This document shows, in pieces, positions 34,710 to 44,582 of a stretch of DNA of 64,000 nucleotides. Position 1 is the stretch's first letter, and every line of letters starts with the position of its first letter. The translations under genes were made by a program, and so were the position numbers. The stretch is from Bacteroidales bacterium. Lineage in GTDB: Bacteria > Bacteroidota > Bacteroidia > Bacteroidales > UBA3824. The stretch spans positions 62,001 through 126,000 of the forward strand of contig JAFPZK010000050.1 of NCBI GenBank assembly GCA_017417315.1, written 5' to 3'. Under the pieces are notes generated by a model, which did no database searches, was not told the origin of the DNA, and saw only the letters and a program-made list of their open reading frames with translations.

Positions 34710-36080
34710 ATGAAAAAGTACTTTTGTATAGATTATGATTTCACCGAAATGAACTTTTATAGTAAAGTAGAAGCGTTAAAAAGATATTCTATTCTTTGTT
34801 TAGCGTTGTTCGTAATGACATTCGGCACATCGCTGGCTATTCGTGCTAACTTAGGAAGTGCGCCGATAGCCTGTCCGCCGTATGTACTAAGTTGTATCGA
34901 AGGACAAAGTCTTACTTTCGGTACATTGACTTTTATTCTGCATTTAATTTTTGTCTTCGCGCAATATTTATTGTTGCGCGGAGACTTAAAAACAAAAATA
35001 CTCCGACAAATTCCGCTAAGTTTATGTTTCGGCTTTTTCACCGATTTAACAATGTGGCTTACAAAATCTTTTCAATGGGACAACTCCGTTGAAGGCTATG
35101 CTGTAAGAGTTTTGCAACTTGTTGTCGGCACTACGCTTATAGGTATAGGCGTTTCGGTGCAGGTCAGGTGCAGGACATTGCTTTTAGCGGGCGAAGGAAT
35201 GATTTCGGCAATTGCACGTATCATGAAAAAAGAGTACGGAAAAGTTAAAATCTTTTGCGACATTTTTCTCGTGTTGATTGGTTTGATTTTTTCGTTTTTG
35301 TTTTTCGGTTTTTGGCGTTTTGACATGATAGGTTTCGGCACGTTGTTTTCGGCTGTTTATGTCGGCTTTGTTGTAAGATTTGTAGCAAAACATACACCGT
35401 GGTTAGAAACTTTTTTTGCTACCGACACTGTGGCGGAAGACCCGCTCGTGTTTGAAACCAAAGAAATCAACACTTTGCCTTTGGTGATAACAATAGCCCG
35501 TATGCACGGCAGCGGCGGTCATGAAATCGGGCAGAAAGTTGCTGAGCGTTTGGGCATAAAATTTTACGACAAAGAAATCATCAACAAAACCGCCGAAACA
35601 CTCGGCATTTCGAAAAAAGACGTTGAAGACAAAGACCAATTTATATCCAACGCATCGTTTTTGGAATACATCATTACTGACAACGGAATTTCAAAAGAGA
35701 AATTTTCAGGGCGCGACGGAGCAATTTTTCTTGAACAAAGCCGGATAATAAAAGAAGCCGCAATGGAATCATGCGTTATTATCGGTCGTTGCGCCGACTA
35801 TATTCTCAAAGACAGACCATGCTGCTTAAATATTTTTATCCGTAGTAACGAAGATTTTGCCGTTAAAATGGTTACGGGACGCACTCAATTGTCAGAAAAT
35901 CAAGCACGGGAGGTTATACGCATAAAAAACCGCGCCAGAGCCAATCATTACGAAAAGTATACGGGGCTTCAATGGCAAAATCCCGATCATTACGACATCG
36001 TTATCAATACCGCTAAAATAGGAATTGATACCTCAGTTGATTTAATTTGCAATGCCGTAAAGGTTTTTTTTGAAAGATAA
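34710..36080 (+). CDS. YczE/YitT-like membrane domain fused to a cytidylate-kinase-like domain
   Basis: A 456-residue fusion. Residues ~25-230 hold about five membrane helices of the YczE/DUF6198 type (GTSLAIRANLGSAPI, then GIGVSVQVRC). Residues ~255-456 are a cytoplasmic cytidylate-kinase-like domain with a P-loop-like ARMHGSGGHEIG (263-274), FYDKEIINKTAE and IIGRCADYIL. Such kinase-like domains occur alone in many anaerobes. The membrane fusion recurs in Bacteroidales. The substrate is unknown and real CMP kinase activity is unproven. It follows the transporter by 24 bp. Confidence 0.82.
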   Translation: MKKYFCIDYDFTEMNFYSKVEALKRYSILCLALFVMTFGTSLAIRANLGSAPIACPPYVLSCIEGQSLTFGTLTFILHLIFVFAQYLLLRGDLKTKILRQIPLSLCFGFFTDLTMWLTKSFQWDNSVEGYAVRVLQLVVGTTLIGIGVSVQVRCRTLLLAGEGMISAIARIMKKEYGKVKIFCDIFLVLIGLIFSFLFFGFWRFDMIGFGTLFSAVYVGFVVRFVAKHTPWLETFFATDTVAEDPLVFETKEINTLPLVITIARMHGSGGHEIGQKVAERLGIKFYDKEIINKTAETLGISKKDVEDKDQFISNASFLEYIITDNGISKEKFSGRDGAIFLEQSRIIKEAAMESCVIIGRCADYILKDRPCCLNIFIRSNEDFAVKMVTGRTQLSENQAREVIRIKNRARANHYEKYTGLQWQNPDHYDIVINTAKIGIDTSVDLICNAVKVFFER

Positions 36081-36087
36081 TTTTTTT

Positions 36088-36118
36088 TTTGAATTGTTGC
36101 ATTTTTTTGTAAATTTGC
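36088..36118 (+). promoter_or_regulatory. Promoter of the DUF4421 gene
   Basis: TTTG (36088-36091), an 18-bp spacer and TAAATTTGC (36110-36118) match the consensus. It lies within the frame upstream of 36139, so the longer start at 36070 is rejected. Confidence 0.65.
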
Positions 36119-36138
36119 AGTCGGAAAATCCGGCAACG

Positions 36139-37110
36139 ATGGGAACTATCAAACTAAGGCTAAGCATTTTAATATTAACATTTTTTTCTGCGGCAAAAAT
36201 TACCGCTCAGGATACAAATTACGTCAAAAAATACGACAACCTTGTCAATTTGAAAACTTTCATATACAACAACGGTCTTGATTTTTGGGACAAAGGCTCA
36301 GGTCTGAATTATATTCCCGGCATTCATACAGGCATAGGTATCGGTGCATATTGCAAATACTTGCCGTTTGATTTCAGCATAAGACAAGAATTTTCACCGA
36401 TAAACAACACCGACCATTATCACAAACAACGGACTATTGATATGCTGCTCAAAGGCTATATAAAATATTTCGCAGGTGATATTTCTATCCAAAAATATAA
36501 AGGCTTCTACACCGAAGAAGCCGAAAGTTATAAAGACGTTTATAGTTCGCGCTACAACCGACAAGACGAAGAACGGGAATTTGAACCAGATTTAAGCGTG
36601 TTTCAGTTTGAGGCGGTCGGAAAATACATTTTCAACCATGAAAAATTTTCATACAAGGCAGGTTTCACGGCATACGAAAGTCAGAAAATCTCGGCAGGAA
36701 GTTTTATGGCAGGAGCCTCGTTCCACTTATTGAAAATAGACTCTGATAGTTCACTTATCAAAGTAGATAATTCCAGCCACCTAAAAACCAGCAATTTCGG
36801 TATCAACTGCGGTTATGCTTACAACTACGTATTCGGAAAACGCAGTTACGTATTTATGTCCGCAACAACAGGCATAAATATCAGCAATCCGCTTTCAAAA
36901 TCAAGATATTACCAAAATTATACAATATCCCCCGCTGCCCGTTTGAAAGCAGCCTATTGGCTCGCTTTTGAACACTGGACATTCGGCATAACGGGAATTT
37001 ACAATTTTATTCATCAAACCCTCAGCCCTGACCTCACAATTTATCTTCATTCAAGAAAAATAGAAATTGTGTTAATAAGACGGCTTTGTTATAAAACTGA
37101 CAAAAAATGA
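36139..37110 (+). CDS. DUF4421 family outer-membrane-type protein
   Basis: A 323-residue exported protein with a signal peptide (residues 1-~25, ending KITAQ). The body alternates aromatic and polar residues, as in an outer-membrane beta barrel, with GTGIGIGAY-like GIHTGIGIGAYCKYLP, KGYIKYFAGDISIQ and FGINCGYAYNYVF. This matches DUF4421, a Bacteroidota family with no known function. The start at 36139 is set by a promoter at 36110. Its last four bases overlap the PBP start (ATGA), so the two are coupled. Confidence 0.75.
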   Translation: MGTIKLRLSILILTFFSAAKITAQDTNYVKKYDNLVNLKTFIYNNGLDFWDKGSGLNYIPGIHTGIGIGAYCKYLPFDFSIRQEFSPINNTDHYHKQRTIDMLLKGYIKYFAGDISIQKYKGFYTEEAESYKDVYSSRYNRQDEEREFEPDLSVFQFEAVGKYIFNHEKFSYKAGFTAYESQKISAGSFMAGASFHLLKIDSDSSLIKVDNSSHLKTSNFGINCGYAYNYVFGKRSYVFMSATTGINISNPLSKSRYYQNYTISPAARLKAAYWLAFEHWTFGITGIYNFIHQTLSPDLTIYLHSRKIEIVLIRRLCYKTDKK

Positions 37111-39350
37111 AAAAATGGTATGTAAAAATATTAATCGTCATTTTGAGCATTGTAATTAGTTTTTTTACGTTGCTTTTAGCGGTTGACGTTAATTTTTTGT
37201 GGCTTTTCGGAAACAGCCCCTCAGTGGACGAAATCGGAAAAGGAATCCTGCCCGAAGCCTCCGTCATATACTCTGCCGACAACAAAGTTATCGGCAAATT
37301 CTTCTCGGAAAACCGTAACAAAATAAAGTACGAAGACCTGACGGCAGAATTAATCAACACTTTGGTTTCGACCGAAGACGAAAGATTTTTTTCGCATTAC
37401 GGCATTGATTTTCAAGGACTTTTCTCGGCATTAAAAGATATTGTCTTTAATTCTAAAAAGCGCGGGGCAAGCACCATAACTCAGCAACTTGTAAAAAATC
37501 TTTACAAAACACGAACCTCAAAATATTCTCACGGACTGTTAGGAAAAATTCCGGGCGTAAAAACTCTCGTGGCAAAACTCAAAGAATGGATTGTGGCTTT
37601 TAAAATAGAAATGCGTTTTTCCAAGCAGGAAATTCTCGTGATGTATTTCAACACGGTAGATTTCGGCAGCAACGCTTACGGAATAAAAACCGCCGCAAAA
37701 ACATATTTCAACAAACTGCCTAAAAATCTGAAAGTTGAAGAATGTGCCGTTCTGATCGGACTATTAAAAGCAACAACGACTTACAACCCGAAACTCAACC
37801 CGAAAAACTCCCTGAAACGCCGGAATACCGTACTTCAAAATATGGTAAAAAACGATTATCTTTCGCCAGAAGAATGTGATTCGTTAACACAAATTCCAAT
37901 AAAACTTGACTTTTCGGTAGAGGATAATTATGACGGCACTGCTCTGTATTTCCGCGATCAATTAGCCGTCTATCTCAAAGAATGGCTGAAAGAAAACAAC
38001 AAAAACCTCTACAACGACGGTCTGAAAATCTATGTTACGATAGACTCTTCAATGCAAGCTTATGCAGAAAAATCTGCTATCGAACAGATGAAAAACTTAC
38101 AGGATTCCTTTAACCTTCATTGGAGAGGACGTAATCCCTGGTGCGATGCCTTTCACAGGGAAATCCCTGATTTTATCGAACATATCGCTCATAAACTTCC
38201 TGAATTTCAGTTACTTATAAAACAAGGTCTTGACACTTTGAAAGCCTTGAAAGAATTAGAAAAACCTCACAAACTCACTGTTTTTGACTACGCAAAGGGA
38301 CAAAAAGACACAACACTTTCGACAATGGATTCAATCCGTTATATGGTAAAATTTCTGCACTGTGCGTTAGTTGCCATTGAGCCGCAAACAAGGCACATAA
38401 AAGCATGGGTCGGAGATTTGGATTTTAAATTTTGGAAATATGACAAAGTTACGGCATTAAGACAACCCGGCTCAACATTCAAACTTTTTGATTATACAGA
38501 AGCAATGCGTCAAGGTTTTTCGCCGTGCGACGAAAGAAAAGACCAATACGTTGTCTGGCCTGTTTGGGACAAAGGCAAAAGAAAACAGTGGATTCCGCAC
38601 AATGCCGACGGAATTTGCACGGATACGGTTTATTCGTTAAGGGCGGCTTTTGCGCGGAGTATCAACACGGTAGCGGTTCAGATAAGCAAAGAGGTCGGCA
38701 TAGAAAACATCTGCAAAACGGCACACGCTATGGGCATTACGACACCGCTTAACGATACTATGCCGTCAACATGCCTCGGCGGTAACGATGTTACGCTCTT
38801 GGACTTAACAAATTCGTACTGCACGGTAATGGCTGACGGTGAATATCAAGCACCGATACTTGTTACAAAAATTTTGGACAAAAACGATAAAGTTATTTAC
38901 ACCGCTCCCGAACATACGATTCAAGCGTTGGACTACGAAACGGCATTTTTGATGCAAACAATGCTGAAAGGCGCAATGACAGAACATCACTGCACTTCCG
39001 GCTATTTGTGGCGTTATGTCAGAAATTGGTACAACGATTGCGGTTTCGGCGGCAAAACGGGGACGTCAAACAATCATTCTGACGGTTGGTTTATTGCAAC
39101 GACACCGGGTTTGGTTTCGGGCGTTTGGGTCGGCGGAGAGTTCAGAAGCATACATTTCAGAGGCGGAGAAATTGCGGGCGGCAATTTTACGGCATTGCCG
39201 GTTTGCGGAAAATTTTTACAGAAAGTTTTATCAGATACGGCTTTCAACCGTTATCACCAAAAATTTCCGCTTCCGCAAACCAAAATTTCAAGAAGTTACA
39301 ACTGCAAAGCATATAATTACGACGTTGATACTATCAGCATTGAAAACTAA
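37107..39350 (+). CDS. Class A penicillin-binding protein (PBP1, GT51 plus transpeptidase)
   Basis: A 747-residue bifunctional peptidoglycan synthase anchored by an N-terminal helix (residues ~7-30). The GT51 glycosyltransferase domain (~50-230) has the catalytic Glu in STEDERFFSHYGID (E90), GASTITQQLVKN and EILVMYFNTVDFG. The transpeptidase domain (~390-700) has SxxK in QPGSTFKL, SxN in RSINTVA and KTGTS at K650. All catalytic motifs are present. It polymerises and cross-links cell wall in the periplasm. It is convergent with the nucleosidase gene, and a weak aaatcacc/ggtgattt hairpin lies between them. Confidence 0.93.
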   Translation: MKKWYVKILIVILSIVISFFTLLLAVDVNFLWLFGNSPSVDEIGKGILPEASVIYSADNKVIGKFFSENRNKIKYEDLTAELINTLVSTEDERFFSHYGIDFQGLFSALKDIVFNSKKRGASTITQQLVKNLYKTRTSKYSHGLLGKIPGVKTLVAKLKEWIVAFKIEMRFSKQEILVMYFNTVDFGSNAYGIKTAAKTYFNKLPKNLKVEECAVLIGLLKATTTYNPKLNPKNSLKRRNTVLQNMVKNDYLSPEECDSLTQIPIKLDFSVEDNYDGTALYFRDQLAVYLKEWLKENNKNLYNDGLKIYVTIDSSMQAYAEKSAIEQMKNLQDSFNLHWRGRNPWCDAFHREIPDFIEHIAHKLPEFQLLIKQGLDTLKALKELEKPHKLTVFDYAKGQKDTTLSTMDSIRYMVKFLHCALVAIEPQTRHIKAWVGDLDFKFWKYDKVTALRQPGSTFKLFDYTEAMRQGFSPCDERKDQYVVWPVWDKGKRKQWIPHNADGICTDTVYSLRAAFARSINTVAVQISKEVGIENICKTAHAMGITTPLNDTMPSTCLGGNDVTLLDLTNSYCTVMADGEYQAPILVTKILDKNDKVIYTAPEHTIQALDYETAFLMQTMLKGAMTEHHCTSGYLWRYVRNWYNDCGFGGKTGTSNNHSDGWFIATTPGLVSGVWVGGEFRSIHFRGGEIAGGNFTALPVCGKFLQKVLSDTAFNRYHQKFPLPQTKISRSYNCKAYNYDVDTISIEN

Positions 39351-39370
39351 AAATCACCACAAACTTTTGA

Positions 39371-40099
39371 TTATTTTATCGGTGATTTCCAAACAGTTAG
39401 CCGCCGCATGGAGATATCTTGATAAAACTCTTTTCCGTCGCCGGTCAAAGAATCCGACACCGACTTTATAAAAAGGCACGGAACATTGTTGCGATGACAA
39501 GTCAAGAAAATGGCAGCACTTTCCATTTCGCAAATATCAGCGGAAAATTCTGCGCTAAGTTTTTGTTTTACGTCTTTGCCGGCAACGAATTTGTCAGCAG
39601 AAGCGCAAGTTACTTTTTTTAAAGTCGGGCATATTTCTAACGCTTTGTTAATCAAGATGGTATCCGTCAGCAAAAACTCATCTTGAAACCCCGGATACTG
39701 ACCTTTTTTAACGGGGTCAAGTCCAGAAAGATCAAAATCGTAATGAACTATTTTTTCGATGACACAAGCCTCGGTAATTGACATTTCGTCAGTGAGTGCG
39801 CCTACAACGCCGAAATTTACAACGATTTCAACGTCGTAAACATCAATCAAAACTTGCGTGGCTGCTGCGGCGGCAATCTCCCCTATCCCACTGTTAATCA
39901 CCAAAAGCGTATAATCTTTGTTCTTAAAACTGTAAACTTTAAAACCGCCGCGTGTTTCCTCTTTCAAAGCCTTTCCGTATTTTTCGAAAACGCTTTTTTG
40001 TTCACAGGCGACTAAAAGTCCGATTTTGTGGTTTTTAGCGGACAAACCACCGCAAAAAACAATTATCAGCAAAAGAAATAAAAGAAAACGTTTCATCAT
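39371..40099 (-). CDS. Exported MTA/SAH nucleosidase-like protein, frameshifted near the C-terminus
   Basis: A 242-residue protein of the PNP/UDP nucleosidase family: GIGEIAAAAATQ, VNFGVVGAL, CEMESAAIFLTCH and the catalytic Asp in KSVSDS. An N-terminal signal peptide (residues 1-~22, GGLSAK) suggests periplasmic location, which is unusual because MTA/SAH nucleosidases are normally cytoplasmic. As read, it ends abruptly in MRRLTVWKSPIK. One base inserted near 39401-39407 would give AANCLEITDKIIKSLW and a stop at 39354, exactly the usual final helix. So the gene either carries a real late frameshift or contains a sequencing error. Its start overlaps the C10 protease stop (ATGA). Confidence 0.8.
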   Translation of the reverse strand: MMKRFLLFLLLIIVFCGGLSAKNHKIGLLVACEQKSVFEKYGKALKEETRGGFKVYSFKNKDYTLLVINSGIGEIAAAAATQVLIDVYDVEIVVNFGVVGALTDEMSITEACVIEKIVHYDFDLSGLDPVKKGQYPGFQDEFLLTDTILINKALEICPTLKKVTCASADKFVAGKDVKQKLSAEFSADICEMESAAIFLTCHRNNVPCLFIKSVSDSLTGDGKEFYQDISMRRLTVWKSPIK

Positions 40100-43000
40100 A
40101 GTTTAAGTTTGAATGATTTTTTCCCGATTTTTACAATTACAATACCGTTTATGTTGCGGCTCAAAATCACTTCTTCTCTGTCAGATTCCGTAACTGATGT
40201 TTTTAGTATTCTGCCGTTTATGTCAATAATTTTATAACTCTGACCGACATTTGCATTTATAAAAATCGTCTTGTCAAACGACCAAACTTTTACGTTATCA
40301 GAGGGAACAAGTTCTGAAACAGGTGTTTCCGTATTCTCTGACGGAGTTTCTGATTCTTCCGACTCTTCAATAATAGGCGTGATAGGTTTTGCTTTGATTT
40401 CAAACGTTTTTTCAATTTTTTCAAACGTATAATTTCCGCCGTCATTATCAGTGATAATCACTTTTGCCGAAGTGCCGACATTGATATTATCTGAGTAAGT
40501 AACAGTATATTCAGATAATGACATAACAACTCTACCGTTACGAATAGTTACTTGCGGCTTTATTTCAGAGCCGGTATATTCAAACGAGATTGCTGACAAT
40601 TCAACCGTCGGAGAAATTTCTTTTGCCGTAATAGTCAACGTTGCACTTCTGAATGTTACGGAGTAATTGCCCTGAATATTTTCTCCGCTCGGTACAATAT
40701 CATACGTCCCTGTATTTTCTCCCTTTTTGCGGCTGATTGTATAATTTATAACATCATCACCGATAAGAGTTGAAACGGTTGCCGTAAATACGGGGTCGTC
40801 TTCACCGTATACTTTCGTTTTGTTTTCGGCGGTAACGGTAACCGACTTGCGGGTAATCGTAAAGTTTTTAATTATTTCGTCAAACATATAATTGCCGCCG
40901 TCATTATCCTTTATCGTTATTTTTGCCGAAGTGCCGAGATTTTGATTGTCGCTGTATGTAACGGTATACTCAGTTTCAGAGATAATGGTTTCACCGTCTT
41001 TGAGCGTTACTTTCGGATTGATTTCTTCGCCGGTATATTCAAACAAAGTTGACGACAACGTAACAGTCGGCGTTACGATTTTTGTCCATTCTGCCGTAAC
41101 GACTAAATTATTCTCCGGCATTTTTGTCGGCAATTCGGGTGTCCAACCCTTGAAAACATAACCCGTTTTCGTCGGCACACTAACGGAAGGTATTTCGGAG
41201 TCTTTCGCAATTCCTTCTATTAACTTATAAGTTTGATTATCAACAATATAAGTAATTGAATACGTGGCGGCAATAGTTTCGTCGTCTGCGTTTTCATTAA
41301 AGTTTTTGTCGGTTGCAGAAAACTGTATTTTCTCAAAATTCAACGAATTGAATGTTTTGTTCCCGTAATAAGCATGCAAAACGCCAGACCAATGTTTTGA
41401 AACGGAAAATTCATAATTGCCGTTCTCATCCGTTTCCGTATAATAATCGTCAACACCGAAAACTTTATAAAAATAATCATTTTTACCGAACGCAGCACAG
41501 ACATAGTAATTATTATCGTCTTTGTCCGCTGATAATGAAATATAATATTTCTGACCGGCAGTTATGCTTATCGGCTCGTCAAAATTGATTTCAAGATCTT
41601 TGGAATATTTAGAAAAGTTGGTTTTCGGAAATGATTGGCTTTGTAATTCTTTCATATTATTGTCCAAAAGTGCAACCTTTAAATCACTCGTAGGACTGCC
41701 TTCTAACCAAAAATTTAAAACAAACCCCGTTAAAAAATTTTTCGTCGGGATAAAACTGATTGTAGTATTTTGCACGGAATATCCGCTATGAAAACTTCCG
41801 TCGTTTTGACAATCAATTTCAGGGACGGGATTTGCAGTTGCAGTTGTAACCGTTGCTCCTTTTACGGGTTGATTATTTTTGTCTAAAACTTTTCCCGAAA
41901 TTGTTATATCAGCGTCTGCAAGTTCTAATTTAACTTCACCCTGTCCTAAATTATGATAAAAATTAAGGTTGTAATCCGCTGATATTTTAAACTTTGCTAC
42001 TTCCGTAACATAATTTCCGTATTTGGTATAACTTCTGTTTGAATTGCTTAAAACTATTTCTTTTGTGGCATAAGGAGACAATTTTGAGCCGTCAGCATAC
42101 TCAAAATAAAAACTATGTTCGCCCGCCGAAAGGCTTACGACCTCGTTTTGTTTATATTGCAAAATATCTTCGCCGTATTGCGACATCGCAACTTTTTTGC
42201 CGTCTACGACCACATATTTCGGCGTTTGCTGCATATAAGTCATATTTTCAATATCAGGACGAACAATAATAATTCCCATATTGTTAGGATAATCCGTCGC
42301 TGTAAACCAGCCGTTTGAATTTCCGCTCCAACCATAATCTATATGAAACTCATTGCCGTTATAACCGTCAATAATAAAAGAATGTCCGCCATCGTTATCG
42401 TTTTCACCGTCTATAATTATCGGTTGCGCCCTTTTGATGGCATCAGCGATATAATCGCCGTCAGATAAAGAAGAAATACTTTTGCGCTCGGCTCTATAAC
42501 CGAAAAAATCATTAAATGCCGAAACCTGATCCGTGGCGTATGTACTTGTTGCATCAGGTCCGAAAATTGCTTTTTGAGCAAACGCAATTCCGACAATAAA
42601 TTTCGACATTTCGTTGTTGTCGTATGCAATTTTATCAAAATCAGGCGTATACGAAAAACTATAAGAAAATTTGTTCCCGTCAGAAGACGTAAAATACGGC
42701 GAAGATACGGACACTAAGTTTGTATAGTTTTTTGTTTGGTTCTCTCCGCTCAAAGTCAGCGGTTTGCAATATCCGTAATAATTCATTACTTGTGCCGAAG
42801 ATATTGAAGAACAACCCGTTAACGTCTGGTTGGTAAACTCGTTTCCGTCTTGTGTAAAAGTCATTGACGGACATTGGTCATTATAAGGAGTCGTTTGATT
42901 CCATGCAGTATTCAAAAGCGGACCGTAAACTACGGTTGCGGCTTTTTTCAGGCTTTTCTTTAATGATTTTTTTATATCGCTTTCTTTCTGTTGAGCATAA

Positions 43001-43218
43001 AAAGAAAGCATATTTTGAAACGCCGGCGGCAAATTGTCAACATCTAAAACGCCGTCTCCGTGTCCGAGCATAGTCTCACCTATCAAAACTTGCCATGAAT
43101 CGCTATTTTGTACGATTTTAACATTTCCGTTTGAGTAAATAGTCTGTTGTGAGAAAACGTAATCTGCATTTATCGTAACCGTTAATAAAGCGAAAAAAAA
43201 TAGAAAAACTTTTTTCAT
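40096..43218 (-). CDS. Secreted C10 (streptopain-type) cysteine protease with T9SS sorting domain
   Basis: A 1040-residue secreted protein. It has a signal peptide (1-~23), a propeptide-like part, and a C10 peptidase domain (~95-315) with catalytic C136 (LTGCSSISSAQVMNYYGY) and H279 (DGGHSFIIDGY). Then follow a carboxypeptidase-regulatory-like domain split by a jelly-roll insert (~445-640), an InlB-type repeat (YVFKGWTPELP) and three Ig/MBG-like repeats with the recurring TVTYSDN and IKDNDGGNYMF. An acidic Thr/Pro/Glu linker precedes a C-terminal ~60-residue type IX secretion signal (YKIIDINGRIL, NGIVIVKIG). It probably degrades host or prey proteins outside the cell. A Shine-Dalgarno GGAGGAGA precedes the start. 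Confidence 0.9.
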   Translation of the reverse strand: MKKVFLFFFALLTVTINADYVFSQQTIYSNGNVKIVQNSDSWQVLIGETMLGHGDGVLDVDNLPPAFQNMLSFYAQQKESDIKKSLKKSLKKAATVVYGPLLNTAWNQTTPYNDQCPSMTFTQDGNEFTNQTLTGCSSISSAQVMNYYGYCKPLTLSGENQTKNYTNLVSVSSPYFTSSDGNKFSYSFSYTPDFDKIAYDNNEMSKFIVGIAFAQKAIFGPDATSTYATDQVSAFNDFFGYRAERKSISSLSDGDYIADAIKRAQPIIIDGENDNDGGHSFIIDGYNGNEFHIDYGWSGNSNGWFTATDYPNNMGIIIVRPDIENMTYMQQTPKYVVVDGKKVAMSQYGEDILQYKQNEVVSLSAGEHSFYFEYADGSKLSPYATKEIVLSNSNRSYTKYGNYVTEVAKFKISADYNLNFYHNLGQGEVKLELADADITISGKVLDKNNQPVKGATVTTATANPVPEIDCQNDGSFHSGYSVQNTTISFIPTKNFLTGFVLNFWLEGSPTSDLKVALLDNNMKELQSQSFPKTNFSKYSKDLEINFDEPISITAGQKYYISLSADKDDNNYYVCAAFGKNDYFYKVFGVDDYYTETDENGNYEFSVSKHWSGVLHAYYGNKTFNSLNFEKIQFSATDKNFNENADDETIAATYSITYIVDNQTYKLIEGIAKDSEIPSVSVPTKTGYVFKGWTPELPTKMPENNLVVTAEWTKIVTPTVTLSSTLFEYTGEEINPKVTLKDGETIISETEYTVTYSDNQNLGTSAKITIKDNDGGNYMFDEIIKNFTITRKSVTVTAENKTKVYGEDDPVFTATVSTLIGDDVINYTISRKKGENTGTYDIVPSGENIQGNYSVTFRSATLTITAKEISPTVELSAISFEYTGSEIKPQVTIRNGRVVMSLSEYTVTYSDNINVGTSAKVIITDNDGGNYTFEKIEKTFEIKAKPITPIIEESEESETPSENTETPVSELVPSDNVKVWSFDKTIFINANVGQSYKIIDINGRILKTSVTESDREEVILSRNINGIVIVKIGKKSFKLKL

Positions 43219-43224
43219 AATGAT

Positions 43225-43232
43225 CTCCTCCG
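43225..43232 (-). promoter_or_regulatory. Strong Shine-Dalgarno sequence of the C10 protease gene
   Basis: CGGAGGAG on the minus strand, ~7 bp before the ATG at 43218. Such strong sites are rare in this phylum, and hpf is the other case in the window. Confidence 0.6.
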
Positions 43233-43324
43233 TTAAAGTGCCAAATATATAAAACTTTTTTCAAAGTACGATATTCTGAATGGCAAATTTTTTGCGGACA
43301 AATGTTAAAAAAATATATCGACAA

Positions 43325-44554
43325 ATGGTTTTAAATTATATTTGGATTTCGTTTTTTGTGTTGGGCTTTTTGGCGGCACTTTACAGACTGATTGCCTTGG
43401 GCGATACGGATATTTTTTCGACGATGGTTAGCGGCACTTTTGATTCCGCGAAGACGGGTTTTGAAATTTCACTCGGCTTAACGGGCGTTTTAACGCTTTG
43501 GACGGGACTATTGAAAGTCGGCGAAAAAGGCGGAATGACTAACTTTTTGGCAAAAATTTTCGCGCCTTTTTTCCGTCGTCTGTTTCCTGAAATTCCCGAA
43601 AACCACCCTGCAATGGGCAGTATCGTTATGAATTTCAGCGCGAATATGTTGGGACTTGACAACGCCGCAACTCCGCTCGGTCTTAAAGCGATGAATCAAA
43701 TGCAAGATTTAAATCCTGACAAAACCCAAGCCTCAAACGCCCAGATTATGTTTTTGACTTTGAACGCCTCAGGTCTTACGGTTTTGCCGGTAACGGTGAT
43801 GATGTACAGAATACAAATGGGTGCAGCAGATGCTTCCGATGTTTTTATTCCGATACTTTTAGCCACGAGTATCAGCACGTTAGCGGGCTTGTTGACGGTT
43901 TGTATCCGTCAGAGGATAAACCTTTTTGACAAAGTGATAATGCTTTATCTCGGCGTATTGTTTTTGGCGGAAGGGCTGTTGGTTTGGCAGTTTTCGCAAA
44001 TGGAGAGCGAAAAGATTTCAGTTGTGAGTTCTTTGGCGGCGAATATAATTTTGTTTTCGGTGATAATCGCTTTTATCGTTTGTGCTGCGGTTAAGAGAAT
44101 TAACGTTTACGATGCTTTTATCGAAGGCGCAAAAGACGGCTTTTCTACGGCGGTGAAAATTATTCCGTATATGGTTGCAATTTTGATTGCGATAGGTGTT
44201 TTCAGAAATTCGGGTGCTTTGGAATTTTTGACTGACGGTTTGAGTTCTTTGTTAGCGGCTTTGGGTATTGACACGTCGTTTATTCCGTCCTTGCCGACGG
44301 CTTTGATGAAACCTTTGAGCGGTTCGGGCGCACGCGGAATGATGATTGACTGCATGAAAACTTACGGTGCGGACTCTTTCGCGGGACGTTTGAGTTGTAC
44401 AATGCAGGGCGCGGCTGATACTACGTTTTATATTATAGCGTTGTATTTTGGTTCGGTAGGGATAAAAAATACGCGCTATGCAGTTTCAGCGGGTCTGATA
44501 GCCGAGTTTGCCGGACTGATTAGCGCGATTTTTATAGCGTATATGTTTTGGTAA
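43325..44554 (+). CDS. SpmA-SpmB fusion-type nucleoside recognition membrane protein
   Basis: A 409-residue inner-membrane protein with ~10 hydrophobic segments. The N-terminal half resembles spore maturation protein A (MVLNYIWISFFVLGF, MGSIVMNFSANMLGLDNAATPLGLKAM) and the C-terminal half SpmB (GAKDGFSTAVKIIPYMVAIL, GSGARGMMIDCMKTYG, SCTMQGAADTTFYIIALYFG). Both halves carry the nucleoside-recognition (Gate) domain. This fusion is widespread in non-sporulating Bacteroidota and is probably a transporter of unknown substrate. An ATG at 43280 is in frame, but the family begins at MVLNYIW, so 43325 is preferred. Confidence 0.85.
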   Translation: MVLNYIWISFFVLGFLAALYRLIALGDTDIFSTMVSGTFDSAKTGFEISLGLTGVLTLWTGLLKVGEKGGMTNFLAKIFAPFFRRLFPEIPENHPAMGSIVMNFSANMLGLDNAATPLGLKAMNQMQDLNPDKTQASNAQIMFLTLNASGLTVLPVTVMMYRIQMGAADASDVFIPILLATSISTLAGLLTVCIRQRINLFDKVIMLYLGVLFLAEGLLVWQFSQMESEKISVVSSLAANIILFSVIIAFIVCAAVKRINVYDAFIEGAKDGFSTAVKIIPYMVAILIAIGVFRNSGALEFLTDGLSSLLAALGIDTSFIPSLPTALMKPLSGSGARGMMIDCMKTYGADSFAGRLSCTMQGAADTTFYIIALYFGSVGIKNTRYAVSAGLIAEFAGLISAIFIAYMFW

Positions 44555-44582
44555 AACTCCCCAAAGTATGGTGCTTTCGGAT

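Noticed and set aside
34710..36080. Two separate genes joined by assembly error
   Set aside because: The frame is continuous through a plausible linker, and the same membrane plus kinase-like fusion is known in Bacteroidales.
36070..36138. Upstream TTG start for the DUF4421 protein
   Set aside because: It would include the promoter and place the signal peptide in the middle of the protein.
39351..39388. Terminator between the PBP and nucleosidase genes
   Set aside because: The aaatcacc/ggtgattt stem is short with a long loop and no T-run, and it overlaps the end of the nucleosidase coding sequence.
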